Shown: positions 1 through 6,212, numbered from the stretch's first letter. The stretch: DNA of 6,517 nt from Eubacteriales bacterium (GCA_028717405.1 JAQUNY010000096.1:1-6517); one strand, 5' to 3'. Made by a program: numbers and translations. The notes: generated from the letters alone by a model not told the origin.

Positions 1-833
1 AGTCAGTCAAAATATATTCCGCTGAAAATCCGGCATTGATTTATAAAGATATCGAGTGTGCCCTGACAAGATATATAATTGATGAAACAAAATGCAGTTA
101 TGTCGGTTATGACGGCCTTTGCCTCAAATATGGAGCCGGTGACGCCATTAGCAATAGCGCGGGTCCTATCCACCATATAACTGTCAGGAACTGCGATATA
201 TGCCATATTGGAGGCGGATTCACCGCCGGAGTGTATGAAAACGGACTGCCGGCCAGGTTTGGCAATGGCATTCAAATCTGGGGAAGCGCAAACGACATTG
301 TTATTGAACACTGTAAAATATGGGAAGTTTACGACGCTGCCATATCGCCCCAGTGCACGGTTGAAAACCGGACTTATAACATATACATCAGAAATAACAG
401 ACTGAGCGGTTTCGAGTATGGGCTTGAACTGTGGAACAGGCCCGAGTCATCGGCTTTACACGATGTCTACTTTGAACATAACGTACTGGAAGGTGCGGGT
501 ATGTGCTGGGCGCACAGCCAAAGACCGAATCCCAGGGCAGCGTTTTTTGAGCTTCACTATACGAACAGCGAGACAAATAATATTTTCATCAGGTATAACG
601 TCTGCAGGGAATCCGCGCAATACTTCATAAATGTTTTAAACGGTGCTTCATTCAACGGTATTGAAGATATGGTAATCAATAATAATGTTTATTATATCGG
701 CAATGGCGGCGGGGAAAGCAGGATATTCGCTATATGGGCAGGTGGAAAAAAATTTACCGCCGATGCCGTTGGGGTAGGCGGGTATATTGCCGCGACCGGG
801 AAAGATACCGATTCGAGGTTTGTATTCAAATGA
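1..833 (+). CDS. Right-handed parallel beta-helix protein, 3' part of gene (5' end outside window)
   Basis: The reading frame is open from position 3 to the TGA at 831-833, giving about 276 visible residues, and has no stop at the left edge, so the gene starts upstream. A TTG at 36 is not a credible start: the frame continues before it and no ribosome binding site precedes it. The protein shows recurring strand-turn units with the pattern hydrophobic-x-hydrophobic-x-N/H-x: HITVRNCDI, DIVIEHCKI, NIYIRNNRL, DVYFEHNVL, NIFIRYNVC, DMVINNNVY. Such asparagine-ladder coils are typical of right-handed beta-helix proteins (Beta_helix/NosD-like, pectate-lyase-like superfamily). In this fold family many members are polysaccharide lyases, hydrolases or epimerases, but no catalytic set can be assigned here. 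The enzyme class and the presence of a signal peptide cannot be judged without the N-terminus. The stop overlaps the next start (ATGA), which suggests one operon and related carbohydrate substrates. Confidence 0.85.
   Translation, partial: SVKIYSAENPALIYKDIECALTRYIIDETKCSYVGYDGLCLKYGAGDAISNSAGPIHHITVRNCDICHIGGGFTAGVYENGLPARFGNGIQIWGSANDIVIEHCKIWEVYDAAISPQCTVENRTYNIYIRNNRLSGFEYGLELWNRPESSALHDVYFEHNVLEGAGMCWAHSQRPNPRAAFFELHYTNSETNNIFIRYNVCRESAQYFINVLNGASFNGIEDMVINNNVYYIGNGGGESRIFAIWAGGKKFTADAVGVGGYIAATGKDTDSRFVFK
815..833 (+). promoter_or_regulatory. Ribosome binding site and ATGA stop/start overlap
   Basis: GAGGT at 815-819 lies 10 nt before the ATG at 830. The ATG shares bases with the TGA stop of the upstream gene (ATGA, 830-833). 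This decides the start of the second gene: an in-frame upstream candidate at 734 would overlap the beta-helix gene by 100 nt and encode an Arg-rich, non-family-like leader. Overlaps of this type commonly give translational coupling. Confidence 0.7.
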
Positions 834-3061
834 GCGGACATAAATATGTGGTTGGCGATTTTGTATTAGATACCGGTTCAGGGCTGACGCTGATGTCAAA
901 AGGGGAGTGCGGAAAATATTACGCGGATATCCCGTATACATATTCAGTGTCGGTGAAGCGGTTTGACGACGCTGCGGATTTTTCGCCGGAAAGCAGCGCC
1001 GAATATAGGCCGGAGATGGTTGCTGAATGCACTGATGGCGGTATAATGCTGCAGGGCCTGTTCGGCAGCTCCGGTATACAGATTGAGCAGTGCTTCTACT
1101 CTGAGGGCGGCAATTTGTGTGAGGTTATCACCCTGACAAATAAGAACAGCTGCAGTGTGGAACTTGATGATATTAGACTTGGGTTTACTGCCGATATCTC
1201 AGACACCAGTGTATATGGTGGTGTTGAAGATGAGACAGGGAAGAGAGAAAAGGAGGAAGAGGGAGAGAAGAAGGAGAAGGAAAAGGAGAGTAAAGGCGGA
1301 GAAGAACGGCGATTATGTGCCATCCCTTTAAGGGTGCAGCTGGATGGAAGCATTCATGATTATACTGACGCAATGCTCAGGGAAGGAACTTTCAGTAATG
1401 CTGCCCATCCCGCGGGCAGGCGGCTTTTACCCGAACTGACCGAAAAGGGCATCTTAAGGTCGGAAGCTTGGGCATGGGGAAGTGATGAAGGAATTGTTAT
1501 CGCAAAATACTCAAATGATGAAGTTGAGTTATCTGTGGCAAGGCCGGAGAAGACCGGCTTGCGTCACATGCTGACTTTCGGCGGAGCGGGTTTCTGCCTT
1601 TATGGTGAGCCGGGCAGGGGTAAGCGGCTTAAAGCCGGGGAATCATATACCTTTGCGCCGACGGTCTATATGCGGTATGAAGGTGGCGTAAACAACGCAT
1701 TCTATGCCTATCGCTCATTTATCTGCGGCAAAGGGCATGGCTTTCCTGTAAATTATAACCCGCCTGTCAACTGGAATGTGCTGTATGACACCGGGTGGCA
1801 TCACTCAAATCCTGAGATGCTTAAGAAATATTATACAAGAGACGCTATACTTAAGCAGGCCGGTTATGCAGCGGAGTGCGGCTGTGAATTGCTATACCTT
1901 GACCCGGGGTGGGAAACTGCCGAAGGCCTCACAATATGGGATGAAGCCCGGCTTGGGGACCCGGCAGGCCTGGTAAGTGAGCTTAAAGGCAAATACGGAT
2001 TGGATCTCGGATACCGGACAATTTTGTTTGCGCACCACAAATATGATATTGGCAGGTTGTGGCCGCCTGAATACAAAGTGGAGCTGTTTCCCGATAAAGC
2101 CGCTGAAACGGCCGCCGACCCGGATAATAAATATCTGAGGGGCATATGTGCTGTTAATGACAGGTATCTGGAAGAAAAACTCAACAGGATTATAAAAATC
2201 ACCAGCCAGGGTGTAAAATTCATGATGTTTGATGAGATGGACTGGTGCGGCCCGTGCCACAGCAGCAGGCACAGCCATGACAGACCCGCATCCTCGTTGG
2301 ACCATATCAACGCTATTTACGGGCTCGTCAGCGAAGTGAAGCAGAGATGCCCGCGTGTACTTGTGGAAGTGCATGACCCGATATGGCCGTGGACTGGATG
2401 TAACTACGTACCCACTTATTTCAGACAGGGATTTGCTACAGATGATAGCCGCAGTTTCAGAAACCGGTGCTATGAAGAGAAATGGGGATTCGAGTTCATG
2501 TGGAACTGTATAAATGATTTGAAAACAGGGAAGGCGATGTCACTGTACTATTACAATCTTGGCAGCAACGTGCCCCTTTACCTCCATATAACTATGGCAT
2601 CGGACAATGACAACTGCCTCTTCTTCTGGTGGGCGGCTTCAACGGTAAGACATCTTGGCATAGGCGGGAAAAATGGGCATGTCTCAGTCAATCCGCCCGG
2701 CTTGCCGCCATATGACAAGGAGAAGCGTTACGATTCATATATCAGGCAGATGAAGATATATAAATCCCTGAAGCCTTATTTTGTGAGGGGGATATTCACA
2801 GGTATTGCTGAAAATATACACCTTCATACACTTCAGGAGTCGGCGGGGGGAGTGGTCAGTGTCTTTAATCTGACCGAGGAGCCGGCGGCTTTTGATTTTG
2901 ATGTATCCTATGATAATTTGGGTAGTTTTACAGGCAAAGGCAAAATGGAAGTCATGGGAGCAGATGCAGAATGGCTGGAATATGGGGTGAGATTGCATGT
3001 CTCTTTACCTCCGATGTCCCCGGGGCTGGTTGTAATAGGAAATGAATCGATATATTTTTAA
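830..3061 (+). CDS. Divergent clan GH-D (GH36-like) glycoside hydrolase, 743 aa
   Basis: The protein has an N-terminal beta-rich region (about residues 1-300), then a TIM-barrel-like region (about 310-620) and a C-terminal beta domain (about 660-743). Barrel signs are YDTGWH (319-324), LLYLDPGWE (354-362, resembling the D-E-G-W-E motif of GH36 and GH27 enzymes), KFMMFDEMDW (463-472, D468 the best nucleophile candidate), LVEVHDP (511-517) and FATDDSR (535-541, D538 or D539 a possible acid/base). The usual K-x-D of GH36 is not clear, so the assignment is to the clan rather than to a proven family. There is no signal peptide, so it is probably cytoplasmic and would cleave alpha-galactosyl or similar residues from imported oligosaccharides (inference). 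An odd Lys/Glu-rich insert occupies about residues 133-160. It follows the beta-helix gene with an ATGA overlap. Alternatives are a raffinose-synthase-like transferase or an uncharacterised glycosidase family. Confidence 0.7.
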   Translation: MSGHKYVVGDFVLDTGSGLTLMSKGECGKYYADIPYTYSVSVKRFDDAADFSPESSAEYRPEMVAECTDGGIMLQGLFGSSGIQIEQCFYSEGGNLCEVITLTNKNSCSVELDDIRLGFTADISDTSVYGGVEDETGKREKEEEGEKKEKEKESKGGEERRLCAIPLRVQLDGSIHDYTDAMLREGTFSNAAHPAGRRLLPELTEKGILRSEAWAWGSDEGIVIAKYSNDEVELSVARPEKTGLRHMLTFGGAGFCLYGEPGRGKRLKAGESYTFAPTVYMRYEGGVNNAFYAYRSFICGKGHGFPVNYNPPVNWNVLYDTGWHHSNPEMLKKYYTRDAILKQAGYAAECGCELLYLDPGWETAEGLTIWDEARLGDPAGLVSELKGKYGLDLGYRTILFAHHKYDIGRLWPPEYKVELFPDKAAETAADPDNKYLRGICAVNDRYLEEKLNRIIKITSQGVKFMMFDEMDWCGPCHSSRHSHDRPASSLDHINAIYGLVSEVKQRCPRVLVEVHDPIWPWTGCNYVPTYFRQGFATDDSRSFRNRCYEEKWGFEFMWNCINDLKTGKAMSLYYYNLGSNVPLYLHITMASDNDNCLFFWWAASTVRHLGIGGKNGHVSVNPPGLPPYDKEKRYDSYIRQMKIYKSLKPYFVRGIFTGIAENIHLHTLQESAGGVVSVFNLTEEPAAFDFDVSYDNLGSFTGKGKMEVMGADAEWLEYGVRLHVSLPPMSPGLVVIGNESIYF
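1237..1290 (+). repeat. 54-nt uninterrupted homopurine tract encoding a Lys/Glu insert
   Basis: Every base from 1237 to 1290 is A or G (flanked by C at 1236 and T at 1291), and purine richness continues to about 1316. It encodes the charged segment around residues 137-154 of the GH-D-like protein, almost only K, E, G, R and S. The tract includes AAGGAGG at 1250-1256, a strong anti-16S match that has no in-frame start at proper spacing and so is unlikely to be a ribosome binding site. It lies within the N-terminal beta-rich region, probably as a surface loop, and looks like a low-complexity expansion. Confidence 0.85.
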
Positions 3062-3287
3062 CAAGTAAATTATTCTGCGACATAACCAGCTAAATAATAG
3101 CATATGCCAGTTATCTTATATTAACCGTCATAAATGATGCGTATTCGCCGCAATGCACGTTATATGGGATGCTTGAACATTGTTCCGAAGGATTTCAGGG
3201 ATTTATCTTGCCTGGGAATAATCTAATATTAAAAGCAATTCAAATATACTCTACAAAAAAAAATTGCTGAATAATCAAAAATAATTG
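3062..3287. other. AT-rich gap after the first operon; weak inverted repeats, no clear gene
   Basis: No supported gene is seen. Possible structures are a two-part hairpin (ATAAC 3082-3086 with GTTAT 3110-3114, enclosing GCTA 3089-3092 with TAGC 3098-3101), a short palindrome GAACATTGTTC at 3175-3185, and a spaced inverted repeat AGCAATT 3234-3240 with AATTGCT 3262-3268. None is followed by a convincing T-run, so an intrinsic terminator for the upstream gene is not demonstrated. The first hairpin is the nearest thing to one. A 30-codon frame from ATG 3134 has no ribosome binding site and was not called. Confidence 0.5.
3234..3268. repeat. Spaced 7-bp inverted repeat upstream of promoter
   Basis: AGCAATT (3234-3240) and AATTGCT (3262-3268) are perfect inverted copies separated by 21 nt, ending 19 nt before the -35 box of the next promoter. 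The position would suit an activator site. It could also arise by chance in such AT-rich DNA. Confidence 0.3.
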
Positions 3288-3316
3288 TTGACTTATGTAA
3301 TAAATCGATTTATAAT
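3288..3316 (+). promoter_or_regulatory. Strong SigA-type promoter for the GH36 gene
   Basis: The -35 box TTGACT (3288-3293) and the perfect -10 box TATAAT (3311-3316) are separated by the optimal 17 nt. Transcription would start near 3323, giving a 5' leader of about 90 nt before the ATG at 3414. This is the best promoter match I see in the window, and it indicates that the GH36 gene can be transcribed independently of the upstream pair. Confidence 0.85.
3300..3313. promoter_or_regulatory. 14-bp perfect palindrome in promoter spacer, likely operator
   Basis: ATAAATCGATTTAT is a perfect palindrome centred on CG, sitting between the -35 and -10 boxes and overlapping the first three bases of the -10 box. 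LacI/GalR-family operators are typically palindromes with a central CG, and binding here would block RNA polymerase directly. The regulator itself is not in the window. It does not match the CcpA cre consensus at its flanks. Confidence 0.55.
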
Positions 3317-3348
3317 TTGTATAGTAGTATTTACAATAGTGTTCACAT

Positions 3349-3366
3349 TCATTTTGATATCAATGA
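3349..3366. promoter_or_regulatory. Second palindrome in the 5' leader, possible auxiliary operator
   Basis: TTGATATCAA (3354-3363) is a perfect 10-bp palindrome, and TCATT (3349-3353) with AATGA (3362-3366) gives an overlapping alternative pairing. It lies about 30 nt downstream of the predicted transcription start, where a repressor roadblock or a second operator could act. Its sequence differs from the spacer palindrome, so it would not be an obvious second copy of the same site. Confidence 0.3.
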
Positions 3367-3400
3367 TAGAATTATTTATAACATGATTTGTTGTCGAATT

Positions 3401-3404
3401 GGAG
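3401..3404 (+). promoter_or_regulatory. Ribosome binding site deciding start at 3414
   Basis: GGAG at 3401-3404 is 9 nt before ATG 3414. It favours this ATG over the in-frame TTG at 3399, whose own codon overlaps the GGAG and which has no suitable site before it. Confidence 0.7.
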
Positions 3405-3413
3405 CTGTGCAAG

Positions 3414-5747
3414 ATGATTTCTTTTACCGGTATCAACTCAAAGTGCGTTTTCACATATGGCAGGGCCAGGTTGCTGTTTGGTTCGGCGGCGCTGTTTAAC
3501 CATGACGGCCGTGAAGTGGCCCTTGATGCCTTAAGTTTTTCAAACCCGGTTGTAATTGACTGTACCGACGGATTAGACAGCTGCACAAAGCAATACCAAT
3601 CATCCTGCGAAGAGGGAGAATTCTCAATAACGAGGCAGGTCGCATTTGATCCTGATTTACCGTACAGGTTCCGGGTGCGCCTGGTATTTAAGAACAATGC
3701 CGGAGCTGATATAAGGTTACTGAAATTGTCGCCCATACTTGCCGGGAAAGACGATATAAAGCTTGGAGCGGCTTCATCCTCAGAATGGATGCTTTACAGG
3801 CAGGGGCGTCATAAAAACGATATGCCTTCTGTCTGTACACTCGGTATCAAAGACGACAGGTTTCGGGACGCAGCGGGAAGCATGGCCGAATCGGGCAGCG
3901 GGATGGGGAATGTAAGGCTTGCCCCGTCTCTGACAAGCGACCAGCTTACAGTACTAAGAGCTTCCGCCGGCGACGGAAAGGAAGGAATAAATTTACTCAT
4001 TGGTTTTCTGACTGGCTGCAACCAGCTGTTTGAGTGTGTCATCAAGCTTTCAGACGACGGAAGCCTTTCGACACTTTCGACCGGCTGTTTATTCAATACA
4101 GTTCTGCCTTCAGGAAGCGAGGCGGCCTGTGAGTGGGTGCGTATAGACTGTGATGAAGACATTTTCAGGGCTATTGAATGTTATGCACGTGATAAGGCGT
4201 TGCTTTACAATGCGAGAAAATCCGCTGTTCCGCCTTCGGTTTACCTTACCTGGTTTCACTATGGTTCGACAGTCACATATGATGACATTATTATTGAGCT
4301 TGAAGCCCTAAAGGGCAGGAAAATTCCGTTTGATGTATTCCAGATCGACGAAGGCTGGGAAGAGGAACTTGGGGAATGGCTCCCCAATGGCAAATTTCCT
4401 TTGGGCATGAAACATACGGCCGACCGTATCAGGTCTTACGGTTTCAGACCGGGTATATGGACCAGCCCTTTTGTTGTATGGACAGGCGGCAATACTGCGG
4501 CAAAGCACCCGGACTGGCTGCTTCGCAACAAAGACGGTTCAATGTGTACATTCATGTGGAGGAAGAACTACTATGTTCTTGACATAACCAACCCAGAGGT
4601 GCTGGACTGGATAGAGCAGCTTTACAGAACGCTTGCCCGCGACTGGGGATATGAATACCACAAACTGGATTTTACAAGGGCTCCCGCCGAGTGCAGGAAT
4701 GCGGTGTTTTATAACCAACATATAACAGTTGCCCAGGCATACAGGAATGCTTTTGAAATCATTAGGCGCGGAGCGGGTGAGAAGGCTTTTATTAATATCT
4801 GCGGAGGTCTGTACGATCCTGTGATCGGGGTCGTCGACAGCCAGGTTACATGTTCCGATGCACTCGGTATGTGGGAGCTGACGGCAATTAAAGGTAAAGC
4901 CGCCCCGTTTACCATAAAGCAGAACCTGATGCGTTACTGGATGAACAGCCTCTGGGACAATAACCCCAGCGCAATGCTGGTGAGGCGGCAGAAAGAGACT
5001 GTCAGGGAACAGAATTTATCTTTAGGGTTGTTTAACGACGAGGAAGTGAAAACAGTAGCATTGAATCAGTACTTCGGGGGAGGCATGGTTGTCTCGACCG
5101 AGCCTTTCTGTGATATAAGCGACGACAGGATCTTCCTGCTCAGGCATGTTATGCCGGTCATTAAAGTCAGGACCGTACCCAGGGACCTCTTCAGCGGCGG
5201 CAGGTATCCTGCTGTCATTGACTGTGAAGTAACCGGAAAAAACGGGAAGGTCTGGCATACTGTAACAGTCATCAACTGGTCGGACATCGATGACCTGGAT
5301 GCCAGCCTGGTAATAGGAAGGGAAACACTTGGCAATTATGCATCTGAGCATAATTCATTTATCGTTTCGGAATTCTTCAGCGGTAAAACAGGATATGGTT
5401 TGAAATCTGGCGATGTGTTTCGCGCGGGTGTTATTAAACCGCATGGTTCGGCGCATTTCAAAGTAATGCCCTCATCCGGTCTTCCTGCGGTTGTGCATAG
5501 TGACGGCCACTTCTCAATGGGAGGAGAAATATCGAAACTTCAGATTGCAGGAAATTGCCTGGTTTTCGAGACCGAATGGCTGTTTAGCTATCCTGTGAAT
5601 TACATCATAAAGCTTCCTGAGGATATAACTGCTGACCCGGCCAGGTTCCCGGCAAACATAACTATGGTTGGCAGACTCCTGGTAATACAGATACCTGGAG
5701 ACGGGTATTACTCGCAGAATATCCCACTTATAAAAAGCTTCAAATAG
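3414..5747 (+). CDS. GH36 alpha-galactosidase-type glycoside hydrolase, 777 aa
   Basis: The product fits retaining alpha-galactosidases of family GH36 (clan GH-D), which release terminal alpha-galactose from oligosaccharides. It has an N-terminal beta-sandwich (about 1-265), a TIM barrel (about 275-590) and a C-terminal beta domain. Visible motifs are FQIDEGWE (309-316, substrate-binding D312/E313 and W315), GIWTSPF (347-353), HKLDFTRA (416-423, nucleophile D419 in the K-x-D motif), FINICGG (459-465) and CSDALGMWE (480-488, acid/base D482). The length is close to the usual 700-750 residues of GH36. No signal peptide or membrane segment is seen, so it is likely cytoplasmic and would act on imported melibiose- or raffinose-like or hemicellulose-derived galactosides. 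It has its own strong promoter with an operator-like palindrome. I leave the gene symbol empty because some GH36 members act as alpha-N-acetylgalactosaminidases or transferases and the exact specificity cannot be read. Confidence 0.88.
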   Translation: MISFTGINSKCVFTYGRARLLFGSAALFNHDGREVALDALSFSNPVVIDCTDGLDSCTKQYQSSCEEGEFSITRQVAFDPDLPYRFRVRLVFKNNAGADIRLLKLSPILAGKDDIKLGAASSSEWMLYRQGRHKNDMPSVCTLGIKDDRFRDAAGSMAESGSGMGNVRLAPSLTSDQLTVLRASAGDGKEGINLLIGFLTGCNQLFECVIKLSDDGSLSTLSTGCLFNTVLPSGSEAACEWVRIDCDEDIFRAIECYARDKALLYNARKSAVPPSVYLTWFHYGSTVTYDDIIIELEALKGRKIPFDVFQIDEGWEEELGEWLPNGKFPLGMKHTADRIRSYGFRPGIWTSPFVVWTGGNTAAKHPDWLLRNKDGSMCTFMWRKNYYVLDITNPEVLDWIEQLYRTLARDWGYEYHKLDFTRAPAECRNAVFYNQHITVAQAYRNAFEIIRRGAGEKAFINICGGLYDPVIGVVDSQVTCSDALGMWELTAIKGKAAPFTIKQNLMRYWMNSLWDNNPSAMLVRRQKETVREQNLSLGLFNDEEVKTVALNQYFGGGMVVSTEPFCDISDDRIFLLRHVMPVIKVRTVPRDLFSGGRYPAVIDCEVTGKNGKVWHTVTVINWSDIDDLDASLVIGRETLGNYASEHNSFIVSEFFSGKTGYGLKSGDVFRAGVIKPHGSAHFKVMPSSGLPAVVHSDGHFSMGGEISKLQIAGNCLVFETEWLFSYPVNYIIKLPEDITADPARFPANITMVGRLLVIQIPGDGYYSQNIPLIKSFK

Positions 5748-5835
5748 TTTAGGTACTTTTCAATTCGACATAATATGTGATCTTTGAGAACCAAATATCG
5801 GGTACGACCTTATGAAAAACGCGACTTAAACAAAT
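5748..5835. other. Spacer after the GH36 gene
   Basis: There is no gene and no clear intrinsic terminator. Two weak promoter-like pieces are present: CATAAT at 5769-5774 without a good -35 box, and TTGAGA at 5784-5789 (5 of 6 to the -35 consensus) without a -10 box at normal spacing. Whether the RNA-like region that follows starts from here or is read through from the GH36 gene is undecided. Confidence 0.4.
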
Positions 5836-5850
5836 GCGGGTATGCGGCTG

Positions 5851-5890
5851 CTGTCAGGCAGACTGATAACTGCCTCAGTGTGCATGACAG
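5851..5890 (+). other. Compound hairpin with possible loop-tail pairing
   Basis: CTGTCA (5851-5856) pairs with TGACAG (5885-5890). Directly inside, GGCAG (5857-5861) pairs with CTGCC (5870-5874). The loop segment ACTGA (5862-5866) is complementary to TCAGT (5875-5879), which allows an alternative or pseudoknot-like contact, although the linkers look too short for both 5-bp helices at once. This is the densest self-complementarity in the gap. Confidence 0.5.
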
Positions 5891-5932
5891 GAGAGTGTAC
5901 TGACAGGCTGTTGCTTAAAGAGTACTCTATTT

Positions 5933-5986
5933 TGTTGTTGGCATTTTTAAGAACTGGCAGTTGAATCGAAGATAGGGGCAACAACA
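5933..5986 (+). other. 8-bp RNA helix TGTTGTTG / CAACAACA
   Basis: Positions 5933-5940 pair perfectly with 5979-5986, and a further C5942-G5978 pair is possible across a bulged G5941. The enclosed 38 nt contain the small inverted repeat AACT/AGTT (5952-5955 with 5959-5962). The helix is AU-rich and fits the overall folding proposed for the gap. Confidence 0.4.
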
Positions 5987-6021
5987 TATTTACTCGTTTG
6001 ACGCGGGTATGGGGCAGGTTG

Positions 6022-6047
6022 TGAAGGTCTAAGGCAGTGGACCTTCA
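6022..6047 (+). other. 8-bp hairpin with 10-nt loop, possible pseudoknot
   Basis: TGAAGGTC (6022-6029) pairs perfectly with GACCTTCA (6040-6047). The loop bases AGGCA (6032-6036) are complementary to TGCCT (6063-6067), 16 nt beyond the stem, which would form an H-type pseudoknot. No T-run follows, so this is not an intrinsic terminator. Confidence 0.5.
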
Positions 6048-6065
6048 GCCAGCAGCAGTGAGTGC

Positions 6066-6095
6066 CTGATAACAGATCTCGGGGATGACTATAAT
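6066..6095 (+). promoter_or_regulatory. Possible promoter for the lipoprotein gene
   Basis: TATAAT at 6090-6095 is a perfect -10 box. CTGATA at 6066-6071, 18 nt upstream, matches the -35 consensus at 4 of 6 positions. Transcription would start near 6102, 118 nt before the lipoprotein ATG. The same bases take part in the CTATA/TATAG hairpin, so the two readings (promoter or RNA stem) compete. Confidence 0.35.
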
Positions 6096-6114
6096 CTATA
6101 GAACGTAAGAAAAG

Positions 6115-6143
6115 AAGGGAGGGTCATTATGGGAGAAGCCTAG
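6115..6143 (+). other. Possible 4-codon leader ORF (MGEA) with strong ribosome binding site
   Basis: AAGGGAGG (6115-6122) is followed after 6 nt by ATG 6129, then GGA GAA GCC and a TAG stop at 6141-6143. Spacing and sequence are those of a real initiation site, but the peptide would be only four residues. The bases just before the ATG (GTCATT, 6123-6128) can pair upstream or downstream, so access to the site could be switched. It could equally be a purine-rich RNA segment that is not translated. Confidence 0.25.
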
Positions 6144-6206
6144 TTGGAAAATGACGGGCAGTGATAGAGCATTGATAGTTTTAAAAGTAAATTCTAAAAA
6201 GCAAAA

Positions 6207-6212
6207 AAGGAG
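6207..6212 (+). promoter_or_regulatory. Ribosome binding site of the lipoprotein gene
   Basis: AAGGAG at 6207-6212 stands 7 nt before ATG 6220, which is optimal and fixes the start. Confidence 0.85.

Larger units (their letters stand above)
5836..6160 (+). ncRNA. Candidate structured RNA or long regulatory leader, class unknown
   Basis: About 325 nt with no gene but many complementary segments. From 5' to 3': a compound hairpin 5851-5890; a stem 5892-5928 with a 2-nt bulge; an 8-bp helix 5933-5940 with 5979-5986; a hairpin TACTCG/CGGGTA 5991-6009; an 8-bp hairpin 6022-6047; a hairpin CTATA/TATAG 6089-6101; and competing stems using 6123-6128. GCTGCTG (5847-5853) can pair with CAGCAGC (6050-6056), which would close a domain of about 210 nt. 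I could not match it to T-box, TPP, SAM, cobalamin, c-di-GMP, tmRNA, RNase P or group I/II intron core motifs from memory. The strand is inferred from the neighbouring genes. It could be a free small RNA (clostridial classes such as raiA cannot be excluded) or the leader of the lipoprotein gene. Chance helices are expected at this length, so confidence is moderate. Confidence 0.4.

Noticed and set aside
734..829. N-terminal extension of the GH-D-like gene from 734
   Set aside because: It would overlap the beta-helix gene by 100 nt with an Arg-rich leader; ATG 830 has an ATGA overlap and an upstream GAGGT.
36..833. Complete gene starting at TTG 36
   Set aside because: The frame is open to the window edge, there is no ribosome binding site, and the beta-helix fold would lack its first coils; the gene is better read as truncated.
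1864..2374. Two long open frames on the minus strand inside the GH-D-like gene
   Set aside because: They lie fully opposite a gene with family motifs, have no family-like sequence, and are expected shadows of codon bias.
3134..3226. 30-codon ORF in the gap before the GH36 promoter
   Set aside because: No ribosome binding site, no recognisable sequence and no promoter close upstream.
3399..3413. TTG start at 3399 for the GH36 gene
   Set aside because: GGAG at 3401-3404 overlaps it and is correctly spaced for ATG 3414.
6022..6047. Intrinsic terminator
   Set aside because: The stem is good but no T-run follows, and the loop has a potential downstream partner.
5836..6160. Known riboswitch, T-box, tmRNA, RNase P RNA or intron
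   Set aside because: Core motifs I know for these (such as the T-box GGTGG sequence, B12 box, TPP CUGAGA, or intron domain V) are not found; only a covariance search could settle it.
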